Part shown: piece by piece, positions 1 through 6,963 of the stretch
Position numbering within the stretch: the first letter of the stretch is position 1
Layout: each line of letters starts with the position of its first letter
From: Flavobacteriales bacterium
Lineage (GTDB): Bacteria > Bacteroidota > Bacteroidia > Flavobacteriales_D > Parvicellaceae
Length of the DNA stretch: 6,963 nt
Assembly (NCBI GenBank): GCA_027047735.1
Contig: JALTUD010000206.1
Coordinates: 1-6,963 of the forward strand
Direction: 5' to 3'
The notes under the pieces: generated by a model
Seen by the model: only the letters and a program-made list of their open reading frames with translations
Told to the model about the DNA's origin: nothing
The model's database searches: none
Translations under genes and position numbers: made by a program

Positions 1-1753
1 TAATCCAATCTTGAGTTTCAATTATCCCAGAATTCAGATGTAATAATGATTCTAAAACATTAGTATCTTCTTTAGCTAAATTACTTATTTGAAAATAAGT
101 GAAGATTCCAATAGAATTTAATTTCAGTTCTAATTCCGGATTAATACCATCAATTAGAGTTAAATCATCTTTAGGAGAATCTTCAACAGTTCCAATTTTA
201 CTTAATAAAGTTTTTATTGCAACTTCTTCTCCTTTTGAAAGATGAATTGGTTTATGCATCTCTTTAATTGTTGTATCAATATGAGAATTATCAACAACTT
301 CTTCGATCTCTACTTTAGTAATTATTCCGGGAACTTCCTCTCTATGCCCATCACCGTGATTATCATAATACCCTGCACCATTTCCAAAACCTTCTTTAAA
401 ATTTTGACCTGATGTTTTTAATATCGTTTTCAACTCTGCAATAGGCATAACTGGGAAATAACGAGCAAATAACAAATACATAGCAAAAAATAATCCCATA
501 GTACCAACATAAACACCTATATCTACCCAAGTAGGGTGAAAATATGACCAAGCAGAAGGCACATAATCCCTATGTAAAGAAGTTACAATAATAACAAAAC
601 GCTCAAACCACATCCCTGTATTTACCACAATTGATAAAACGAAAGTAAACATTAAACTTCTTCTTAGTTTTCTAAACCAAAAGAATTGAGGAGATAAGAC
701 GTTACAAGTCATCATAGAAGCATAAGCCCACCAATAAGGACCTGTTGCTCTATTTAAAAAAGCATAGGCCTCATACTCTACACCTGAATACCAAGAGATA
801 AATAGCTCTGTAATGTAGGCTACACCAACAATAGAACCAGTTACCATAATTACAATATTCATGTACTCAATATGCTTTGTATGAAGATAGGCTTCCAAAT
901 GGAATGCTTTCCTTAAAACTAACATTAATGTCTGAACCATTGCAAAACCTGAGAACACTGCTCCTGCAACAAAGTAAGGAGGAAATATAGTAGTATGCCA
1001 ACCCGGAATAATCGAAGTAGCAAAGTCAAAAGATACGATAGAGTGAACAGAGAAAACGAGAGGTGTAGCTAAACCAGCTAACACAAGCGAAACAATTTCA
1101 AAACGACTCCATTGTTTTGCAGTTCCACTCCAACCAAAACTCAAAACACCATAAGCTCTCTTTGCTACTTTTGTAGTAACTCTGTCTCTGACCGTAGCAA
1201 AATCAGGAATCAAACCAATGTACCAAAATACTAAACCTACAGAGAAGTATGTCGAAATAGCAAACACATCCCAAAGTAATGGAGAATTAAAATTCACCCA
1301 TAAAGAACCAAATTGATTAGGCAAAGGAAAAACCCAATATCCAACCCATAATCGTCCCATGTGTATTAATGGAAATAGCCCTGCCATCATTACGGCAAAA
1401 ATTGTCATTGCTTCAGCAGCACGGTTAATTGCCATTCTCCATTTTTGACGAAAAAGTAAAAGTACGGCTGAAATCAACGTTCCAGCGTGACCAATACCAA
1501 CCCACCAAACGAAGTTTGTAATATCCCAAGCCCACTCAACGGTCTTATTCAATCCCCACGTACCAACACCTATTCCTAATAGATAGACAATACAACCAAC
1601 TCCCCATAGACCAAATAAAGCGAATATAGTAATCAAAATATACCAGCCTTTTGGTGCTTTACTCTCAATCGGACGAATAATATCATCCGTAATGTCTCTG
1701 TAAGATTTATCCCCTAATATTAGAGGTATCCTGATGTCTGACTCTTTGTGCAT
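1..1753 (-). CDS. actC: ActC, NrfD-like quinol-binding membrane subunit of alternative complex III (3' end outside window)
   Basis: Integral membrane subunit expected to bind and oxidise menaquinol and pass electrons to ActB. The ORF opens with ATG at 1753 (MHKESDIRIPLILG) and stays open for 584 codons to the window edge with no stop, so it is partial. About ten hydrophobic helices can be read, roughly residues 37-60, 78-101, 113-131, 160-182, 218-240, 255-280, 297-320, 335-358, 366-390 and 405-430. This is the doubled bundle of the NrfD/PsrC family. Polar residues in or near helices include His89 (GHAGT), His131 (LIHMGRLW) and Asp162 (LLWDVFAIS). The last two are candidates for the quinol site by family analogy. 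The membrane core ends near residue 445 (RYFPVMPIAELKTILK). Beyond it lie a Gly/His-rich linker, an acidic segment, and a helix-hairpin-helix-like module from about 528 to the edge, which is atypical for ActC. The gene lies 49 bp after actB on the same strand, so cotranscription is likely. Confidence 0.93.
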   Translation of the reverse strand, partial: MHKESDIRIPLILGDKSYRDITDDIIRPIESKAPKGWYILITIFALFGLWGVGCIVYLLGIGVGTWGLNKTVEWAWDITNFVWWVGIGHAGTLISAVLLLFRQKWRMAINRAAEAMTIFAVMMAGLFPLIHMGRLWVGYWVFPLPNQFGSLWVNFNSPLLWDVFAISTYFSVGLVFWYIGLIPDFATVRDRVTTKVAKRAYGVLSFGWSGTAKQWSRFEIVSLVLAGLATPLVFSVHSIVSFDFATSIIPGWHTTIFPPYFVAGAVFSGFAMVQTLMLVLRKAFHLEAYLHTKHIEYMNIVIMVTGSIVGVAYITELFISWYSGVEYEAYAFLNRATGPYWWAYASMMTCNVLSPQFFWFRKLRRSLMFTFVLSIVVNTGMWFERFVIIVTSLHRDYVPSAWSYFHPTWVDIGVYVGTMGLFFAMYLLFARYFPVMPIAELKTILKTSGQNFKEGFGNGAGYYDNHGDGHREEVPGIITKVEIEEVVDNSHIDTTIKEMHKPIHLSKGEEVAIKTLLSKIGTVEDSPKDDLTLIDGINPELELKLNSIGIFTYFQISNLAKEDTNVLESLLHLNSGIIETQDWI

Positions 1754-1802
1754 CTAAATTGTTTTTTAATTGCAAATAATTACTATTTTCTACTACTATT
1801 TA

Positions 1803-4800
1803 TTAATGTCCATGTTTATCTTCTCCATGAGCATCACTATGCGACTCTTCATGATGAGCTAATTGCTCAGATTCCTCAACGTTATTCACTTTCACTTGAT
1901 ACCAAACATTTGGTTTAATACCAATTTCTTCTAACGCTTGATAAGCTCTATCTTGTTCTGAAAGCCCCCTTACCTTTGAGGTTTTATCATTCCAATCTCC
2001 AAAAGAAATACTATCTGTCGGACAAGCATCAGAACAAGCAGGAACAACATCACCATCGACTAAGACTCTTCTTTCTTTTTTAGCATTCAATTTACCTTCT
2101 TGGATTCTTTGAACACAGAAAGAGCATTTTTCCATCACCCCTCTTGAACGAACTACTACGTCAGGATTTAATACCAACCTAGCTGTTTCGTCATGTGTTG
2201 GATTAACGTTATCAAATTTCTTATAGTCTCTATAATTGAACCAGTTAAAACGTCTTACTTTGTACGGGCAGTTATTTCCACAGTATCTTGTACCGATACA
2301 ACGGTTATAAGCCATCATATTCAAACCTTCATTACTGTGAGTTGTTGCAGCAACAGGACAAACCGTTTCACAAGGAGCATGATTACAATGATGACACATC
2401 ATCGGCATAAATACAACAGAAGGATTATCTTCCGGTATTTCTAATTTATCGTAACTAAAATCATGTTCACGAGGATTATGTATATAAGCTGCTTTATTCG
2501 CATCTTCATCTGAAGAGAAATATCGATCCATTCTCAACCAATGCATATCACGAACTCGTCTTACTTCATCTTTACCTACTACAGGTACGTTGTTTTCTGA
2601 ATGACAAGCTACTATACAAACACCACAACCATTACAAGAAGTCAAATCAATTGACATTCCCCATCTATGTCCAACATTTTCAACCGGATGTTCCTCCCAA
2701 AGCGAAAAATCATTAGGATCTTTATGAACATCGTGTCCTTTTTGGTGAATGTGTAACTGGTGTTTATGGTTATAAGCCGCTTTATTACCTGTCAAAAAGG
2801 TATCTAAAGTAGTTTCTTTAACGATTGAGTCCCTTCCCATCACCGTATGATGAGTTTGAGTACACGCCATATAATAACGTTCCCCCTCAGACAAAGTAAA
2901 AGAAGCTACATTGTGATAAGCTACTTCCCCATTAACAAACTCCGTAAATTTATAAGAGTTCTCTCCAATAGGTTTTTTATTCCCGTTTTCGTCTAACTCA
3001 TATTCTCCTGATTGGTCTAAACGGACTTGAAAAGCAGCTTTTCCTATATCCTCTTGATTAGCTCCTCGACCATACCCTAATGCTATTCCAACAGTACCAA
3101 CTTTTTGTCCGGGTGCAGGTACAATTGGTAATTTTATTGTCTTTTCACCAACAGTTATAGTTCCAACATAAGCTTTATCCTCCTGCCCCAAGTGTACTCC
3201 GTCCCATTTTGACTTTTCTGTTCCATCAAGTCCAAAATACTTATAACAATCAGTTGGTGCCATGGTGATATAATTATCCCAAGTAACCTTAGTCATAGCA
3301 TCCGGCAATTCTTGTAACCAAGGGTTTGCAATATATTGCCCTTCTCCCATTTCTACTTTAGGATACATAACCACCTCAAACTCACCTGTTTTTGAAGCTA
3401 TCTCCTTAATTCCTTTTACAGCCGAACCGGTAGTATCATTGAAATTTACAGCTGTTGCAGGTGCTGAATACGAATCTACAGAACCATTATGTACTGCCCA
3501 ATTCCAATATTCATCAAAATCTGAATATTTCGATTGTTTGGAGAAACCGTATTTATTCCAAGCATCTCTTAAATACTTGTAATATGCTTTACTTTCTCTA
3601 CCACCTCGTTTTGCTTTACCCGACAACACCAATAATGAATCTTGAAATTGTCTAGTATCATATAGTGGTCGAATAACAGGTTGCTGGATGCTATACTCTC
3701 CTAATCTAGGATTTAAATCATTCCAAGACTCCAAATAATTATGTGTAGGTAAATTGTATTTACACAAAACTCCGGTTTCATCTCTATATTCAGAAAAAGA
3801 AACAGTCAAAGGAACCTTACTCAACGCTTCCCCAAACTCGATTCCATTTGGCAACGTATAAACCGGATTAACACCATACATCAATAAAGCATCAACTTTT
3901 CCGGATTGAACATCTTTTACTAAGGTTTCAACTTCAGCATCATTCCCTTGTTTTATGTTCAGAGGATTATCTAAATCTATTGTCTTACCGTAATTACCAA
4001 GTGCGTTGTTGATTGCATTAACAATTACTTGAACAGATTTATTATTTGTTCCAGCTACAACTAAAGACTCTCCTTTAGCTGATTTTAAATCTTTTCCTAT
4101 TTTAGAAGCTACTGCTTTAATATTTTCAGGAATTTCAACTCCTAAATCTTTTCCGGTTACTTCTTTTAAAATCGCAGCAGCAACAAGACCATGTTCTGAA
4201 GGTTTAATCGGAGTACGCACATCAGCGTTAGCTCCCGTCAAACTGTAAACCGAATCAAAATGGTAATGCTTAGACATCCAACCATTTTCAGGTTTTCTCG
4301 TTTCAGCATAATCAACATTAAATCTTGTCGGCATAATCCAGTTTGCCATAAAGTCAGCATCGATAGCTACAACTACTTTTGCCTTATCAAAATGATAATC
4401 GGGAATTACATTCTTCCCAAAACTTTCAGCATTAGCATTTCGAATAGCAGAATAAGAGATGGCATCGTATTGTACATGTTTCACATCTGCTGAACCAGCT
4501 ACCTCTTCAACCTTTTGAGCTCCATCTTCACCCAATACAGGATTACCGTTCTCATCGAAAATCGGAGTAGATTTACTACCTCCGAATTCAGAGATGAACT
4601 CCTCAATCAACAATTTTGTTGTTGGACTGATAATTGTATTTGTCAACAAACGAATCTTCCCACCTTTATCGACTATTGCTTTTAATTTTGATTTAACAGC
4701 TTTATCAACATCTGACCATGTAGTTTCAACTCCGTCAGCATAAGCTCCTTTTAAACGAGAACCATTATATAAATTCAATACAGAAGCTGCAATTCTAGGT

Positions 4801-5198
4801 GTCAAACCACCCTTAGCATATCCGTAACTTTTATTTCCTTTAATCCAAATTGGTCGTCCTTCTCTTGTTTTTACCAATACGTTAGCGAAATCATTACCAT
4901 CGTAAAAAGTACTTGCATACCAATTTGCAACACCAGGAGTAATATCCTCTGGTTTATCAACGTAAGGTATAGCTTTTATTACCGGAGCTTCACAAGAAGC
5001 CAAGGTTGCAGCAGCTACTCCAAAACCTAAAAACTTAAGAAAATCTCTTCTTCCTGTCTTAAAATCAGCTACTCCCTCATCTCCTAAAAACTCCCCAACA
5101 GGCAAATCCTCCTGAAACTCTTTATTGCTTTTTTCGACAAACTCAGGTGTTTGATGCTTCTCATCTAACCCTTTCCAGTATGTTTTATTCATACTCAT
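1803..5198 (-). CDS. actB: ActB, fused molybdopterin-oxidoreductase-like and four-cluster Fe-S subunit of alternative complex III
   Basis: A 1131-residue peripheral subunit expected on the periplasmic face, carrying electrons from the ActC quinol site towards the hemes of ActA. Residues 4-40 (NKTYWKGLDE, PEFVEKSNKEFQEDLP) match the extended N-terminus of the TAT-variant-translocated molybdopterin oxidoreductase family. A Tat motif follows (R50-R51-DFLK), then a short hydrophobic stretch ending in a lipobox-like LASC with Cys69. Residues about 75-800 form the molybdopterin-oxidoreductase-like part; known ACIII homologues lack the molybdenum cofactor there. Residues 845-1065 are a ferredoxin-like domain with Cys groups 855/858/861/865, 935/938/943/947, 967/973/977 and 1025/1028 with 1055/1059. 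The third group reads CIGTRYC, with Thr970 where a fourth Cys would sit, which suggests one [3Fe-4S] and three [4Fe-4S] clusters. A His-rich linker (810-825) and His-rich C-terminus (1115-1131) are present. A start at Met3 (5192) is equally possible. It lies 27 bp after actA. Confidence 0.96.
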   Translation of the reverse strand: MSMNKTYWKGLDEKHQTPEFVEKSNKEFQEDLPVGEFLGDEGVADFKTGRRDFLKFLGFGVAAATLASCEAPVIKAIPYVDKPEDITPGVANWYASTFYDGNDFANVLVKTREGRPIWIKGNKSYGYAKGGLTPRIAASVLNLYNGSRLKGAYADGVETTWSDVDKAVKSKLKAIVDKGGKIRLLTNTIISPTTKLLIEEFISEFGGSKSTPIFDENGNPVLGEDGAQKVEEVAGSADVKHVQYDAISYSAIRNANAESFGKNVIPDYHFDKAKVVVAIDADFMANWIMPTRFNVDYAETRKPENGWMSKHYHFDSVYSLTGANADVRTPIKPSEHGLVAAAILKEVTGKDLGVEIPENIKAVASKIGKDLKSAKGESLVVAGTNNKSVQVIVNAINNALGNYGKTIDLDNPLNIKQGNDAEVETLVKDVQSGKVDALLMYGVNPVYTLPNGIEFGEALSKVPLTVSFSEYRDETGVLCKYNLPTHNYLESWNDLNPRLGEYSIQQPVIRPLYDTRQFQDSLLVLSGKAKRGGRESKAYYKYLRDAWNKYGFSKQSKYSDFDEYWNWAVHNGSVDSYSAPATAVNFNDTTGSAVKGIKEIASKTGEFEVVMYPKVEMGEGQYIANPWLQELPDAMTKVTWDNYITMAPTDCYKYFGLDGTEKSKWDGVHLGQEDKAYVGTITVGEKTIKLPIVPAPGQKVGTVGIALGYGRGANQEDIGKAAFQVRLDQSGEYELDENGNKKPIGENSYKFTEFVNGEVAYHNVASFTLSEGERYYMACTQTHHTVMGRDSIVKETTLDTFLTGNKAAYNHKHQLHIHQKGHDVHKDPNDFSLWEEHPVENVGHRWGMSIDLTSCNGCGVCIVACHSENNVPVVGKDEVRRVRDMHWLRMDRYFSSDEDANKAAYIHNPREHDFSYDKLEIPEDNPSVVFMPMMCHHCNHAPCETVCPVAATTHSNEGLNMMAYNRCIGTRYCGNNCPYKVRRFNWFNYRDYKKFDNVNPTHDETARLVLNPDVVVRSRGVMEKCSFCVQRIQEGKLNAKKERRVLVDGDVVPACSDACPTDSISFGDWNDKTSKVRGLSEQDRAYQALEEIGIKPNVWYQVKVNNVEESEQLAHHEESHSDAHGEDKHGH

Positions 5199-5225
5199 GC
5201 TTTTGCTTCTTTACGTTAATTTATA

Positions 5226-6572
5226 TTAATAATGACATTTTGCACACTCCCATCCACCTAACTCACGTACAGTAACCTTGTCATCTTCTAAAATTCTTTT
5301 CATTACATCCGGACGATTTTTCAATCGTTCATGCAACTCATTATAATAATCAGACTTCGTTAAATCAACAGTCTTTTTATTATGACACTCTAAACACCAT
5401 CCCATTGTCAATAATGGTTTTTCAAGAGCAATAATATTATTATCGGTTTTCGCCAACTCATTGATTTCTTCATTAGTAGAAACACGCCCCAATGTATATG
5501 TCTTAACATCACCATGACATTGACGACAATCTAAATTTGCCGTGTTTGGATTCACGTGTTGAGCATGACTAAAGAATACATGGTCAGGCATATTGTGAGC
5601 CTTATTCCAAACAATAGGTTCACCTTCTATAATATTCCCTTCAGCATCTCTATTGTAGTCATTTTCATCAGGATTATACCCAGCTGCCGCATACAATTTA
5701 GCTATCTCTTCCGTTCCGGTAGTAGAGCCTTCCGGCACCATCCTATGGCAATTCATACACACATTCGTTGTTGGAATCCCGGCTGTTTTTGATTTTTGTG
5801 CAGAATTATGACAATACTTACAATCTATCCCCATATCTCCGGCATGCAACTTATGTGAGTACTTAATCGGTTGCGAAGGTTGGTAATCTGAAACAACCCC
5901 AACGCTATATCCTTTCTGGAATAAATCCACACACACCGCCAAGACAACCACAATAAACAAAAACAAAGATAACTTCCAATTCCTGTAAATCCACGCATCG
6001 ATTCGCTCTTTCATTGTGCCACCAACTTCCAACTCTCTCCCTTCTTTTTCAGCAACAGCTTGCAACAGCAATTTCTTAACCGAAACAGCCGCATAAATAA
6101 CCACCAATCCAACAATCAAGAAAACAGACAACCAAAGCACATAATTCGTTTTTGGCTCTTCTTTCTTAACTTCTGCTGTTCCGGCTTTCGCCACTTTTTT
6201 CTTAGGAGCTTCATACGAATCAGCATAATCCAAAATTGCCTTAACCTGCTCTTTCGTTAAACTTTGAGGAGGCATCTGCATCTTACTGAAATCAGCCACC
6301 TCTTTCGCCCTCTTAGACTTACCGCTCTCAATCAACGCAACCGGATCTTTCACCCATTCATAGATTAAATCTCCTTCTCCAGCCTCTTCCCAAAGAGCTC
6401 TGGCTCCTTTCAACTTAGGCCCTGTCGAGTTCTTATCAATCTTATGACAAGCTCCACAATTAGCTTTAAACAATGCTGCTCCATCCTCCTGTGCCTGACC
6501 GCTCGAAACCGCCGAAAGCACCAATAATGAAAGCCCTAACGTCTTTAATTTATTTATCCATTTAATCTTCAT
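5226..6572 (-). CDS. actA: ActA, membrane-anchored multiheme cytochrome c subunit of alternative complex III
   Basis: A 448-residue c-type cytochrome that should take electrons from the ActB clusters and hand them to a cytochrome c or oxidase on the periplasmic side. Residues 1-27 look like a Sec signal peptide (basic start, LGLSLLVLSAV core, probable cleavage after GQA27). Six CXXCH heme sites are visible. One, C39-H43 (CGACH), lies in a small N-terminal class I cytochrome c domain with a likely Met ligand in KMQMPP (Met98/Met100). The other five are in the C-terminal half: C251-H255, C272-H276, C349-H353, C393-H397 and C443-H447, the last ending one residue before the C-terminus. Two transmembrane helices (about 144-165 and 200-217) flank a basic loop (KKLLL to YRNWK). 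This puts both heme regions in the periplasm and the loop in the cytoplasm. It is the first gene of the operon, and its ATG sits about 30 bp downstream of a Bacteroidota-type -7 box. Confidence 0.95.
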   Translation of the reverse strand: MKIKWINKLKTLGLSLLVLSAVSSGQAQEDGAALFKANCGACHKIDKNSTGPKLKGARALWEEAGEGDLIYEWVKDPVALIESGKSKRAKEVADFSKMQMPPQSLTKEQVKAILDYADSYEAPKKKVAKAGTAEVKKEEPKTNYVLWLSVFLIVGLVVIYAAVSVKKLLLQAVAEKEGRELEVGGTMKERIDAWIYRNWKLSLFLFIVVVLAVCVDLFQKGYSVGVVSDYQPSQPIKYSHKLHAGDMGIDCKYCHNSAQKSKTAGIPTTNVCMNCHRMVPEGSTTGTEEIAKLYAAAGYNPDENDYNRDAEGNIIEGEPIVWNKAHNMPDHVFFSHAQHVNPNTANLDCRQCHGDVKTYTLGRVSTNEEINELAKTDNNIIALEKPLLTMGWCLECHNKKTVDLTKSDYYNELHERLKNRPDVMKRILEDDKVTVRELGGWECAKCHY

Positions 6573-6601
6573 GCCTATATTTTAAGCTTTTTTAACAAAC
6601 G

Positions 6602-6609
6602 CAAAAGTA
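6602..6609 (-). promoter_or_regulatory. Probable Bacteroidota -7 promoter element for the act operon
   Basis: On the minus strand these bases read TACTTTTG, an exact match to the Bacteroidota housekeeping consensus TAnnTTTG. The box ends 29 bp before the actA ATG, which would give a leader of about 20-25 nt. No convincing TTTG -33 element is visible at the usual distance upstream, so the promoter would rest mainly on the -7 box. The local A/T-rich context makes a chance match possible. It lies between the structured intergenic element and actA, which suggests that the element is not part of the act leader transcript. Confidence 0.5.
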
Positions 6610-6763
6610 ACACTTGACTTTTTATCTCATCCATTTTTGTCATAAAATTGTCCTTAACTGACTTAATTTAGAATTATTTTAAATAAGAATAAAAAGAAGC
6701 GAGAAGGTAACTAAAAGATACATCTATCAAAGTCTAATTTTAAACTCTATTATTTGGGCGTTC

Positions 6764-6820
6764 CCCTAGTTCATCCAACAAACATATCGCTATGCGAAAC
6801 GTTTGTTGGGTAAACTAGGG
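6764..6820. repeat. Long inverted repeat (20-base arms) with an inner stem
   Basis: The left arm 6764-6783 and right arm 6801-6820 pair over 20 positions: 18 Watson-Crick pairs, one G-U (6774-6810) and one C/A mismatch (6772-6812). The 17-base interior forms a second small stem, TCGC (6787-6790) with GCGA (6794-6797) around TAT, separated from the main stem by a 3x3 internal loop. The near-perfect pairing points to selection for RNA or cruciform structure. It is the first hairpin of the structured element. Confidence 0.85.
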
Positions 6821-6838
6821 TCGGGCTATCCGCTATAT

Positions 6839-6870
6839 CTTTTGCCCTCCAAAAGGAGGGAGGGCAAAAG
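6839..6870. repeat. Perfect 12-bp inverted repeat
   Basis: CTTTTGCCCTCC (6839-6850) is the exact reverse complement of GGAGGGCAAAAG (6859-6870), with an 8-base loop AAAAGGAG. A register shift is also possible, because CCCTCC (6845-6850) can instead pair with GGAGGG (6855-6860) around AAAA. It is the second hairpin of the structured element and sits inside the CTATCCGC/GCGGATAG stem. Confidence 0.85.
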
Positions 6871-6963
6871 GATGCCGCTCCTATCCCTAACGCGAGCGAA
6901 ATTGGCGGATAGAAAGTGAATATTTGGTTTCTTAAACAATGAGTAAAAATTTTGCATAACCAC

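Larger units (their letters stand above)
6756..6912. other. Structured intergenic element, possible non-coding RNA or dispersed palindromic repeat
   Basis: A GC-richer island of about 157 bases inside A/T-rich DNA, with no credible reading frame. It contains a long hairpin (6764-6820), a second perfect hairpin (6839-6870), and an 8-bp pairing CTATCCGC (6826-6833) with GCGGATAG (6905-6912) that encloses the second hairpin. A further perfect 5-base complement, GCGTT (6758-6762) with AACGC (6889-6893), would cross that stem as a pseudoknot. No U-tract follows either hairpin on either strand, so a simple intrinsic terminator is unlikely. From memory, similar sequences (a GGGCGTT start, TCGGGCTATCCGCTATATC, CCCTAACGCGAGCG) recur between genes in many Bacteroidota genomes. 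That suggests a dispersed family rather than a unique site, but I cannot confirm it here. Orientation and function are unknown. Confidence 0.6.

Noticed and set aside
1754..1802. Gap between actB and actC considered as a terminator or internal promoter
   Set aside because: It is short and A/T-rich with no hairpin; it is most simply an intra-operon spacer.
2193..2444. Plus-strand open frame of 83 codons
   Set aside because: It lies wholly inside the conserved Fe-S domain of actB on the opposite strand and has no recognisable protein features, so it is a shadow frame.
3455..3655. Plus-strand open frame of 66 codons
   Set aside because: Antisense to actB, with low-complexity Asn/Leu-rich content expected from the complement of the real gene.
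4260..4493. Plus-strand open frame of 77 codons
   Set aside because: Antisense to actB with no domain, start context or neighbours to support it.
5556..5792. Plus-strand open frame of 78 codons
   Set aside because: Antisense to the pentaheme region of actA; a shadow frame.
6060..6260. Plus-strand open frame of 66 codons
   Set aside because: Antisense to the transmembrane and loop part of actA; its hydrophobic look is a complement effect.
6839..6870. Perfect hairpin considered as an intrinsic terminator for an upstream gene
   Set aside because: No run of T follows it on either strand, and it is embedded in a larger paired structure, so a simple terminator does not fit.
6940..6960. ATG at 6940 as the start of a plus-strand gene
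   Set aside because: The frame ends at a TAA after six codons, and no gene start is supported at the right edge.

Overview
The window is the proximal part of an alternative complex III (ACIII, act) respiratory operon from a member of the Bacteroidota. It is probably a flavobacterium or close relative. The evidence for this is low GC with A/T-rich spacers, no clear Shine-Dalgarno sites, a Bacteroidota-type -7 promoter box (TAnnTTTG), and protein sequences typical of Bacteroidota ACIII. I would not name a genus.

Layout: all genes lie on the minus strand, so the operon reads right to left. From 6572 down to 5226 is actA, a membrane-anchored multiheme cytochrome c with six CXXCH sites. After a 27-bp gap comes actB (5198-1803), a fused protein with an extended Tat lipoprotein-type signal, a molybdopterin-oxidoreductase-like domain and a four-cluster ferredoxin domain. 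After a further 49-bp gap comes actC (1753 to the left edge), an NrfD-like ten-helix quinol-binding membrane subunit. Its 3' end lies outside the window. The family's gene order predicts actD, actE and actF, and often cytochrome oxidase genes, further left, but none of that is visible here.

How they work together: ActC would oxidise menaquinol in the membrane. Electrons would pass through the iron-sulfur clusters of ActB and the hemes of ActA to a periplasmic cytochrome or directly to a terminal oxidase. The complex replaces cytochrome bc1, which fits an aerobic respiratory organism.

Upstream of actA, 6573-6963 carries no gene that I can support. It holds a good -7 promoter element about 30 bp before actA, then an A/T-rich stretch (about 6610-6755) with nothing recognisable. 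Next is a compact, GC-richer, highly structured element (about 6756-6912) with two long hairpins, an enclosing 8-bp stem and alternative pairings. The last 50 bases hold nothing I can identify.

The two items most worth a second look are the unusual C-terminal extension of ActC, which ends in a helix-hairpin-helix-like module, and the structured intergenic element. The rest is a well-formed example of a known respiratory system.
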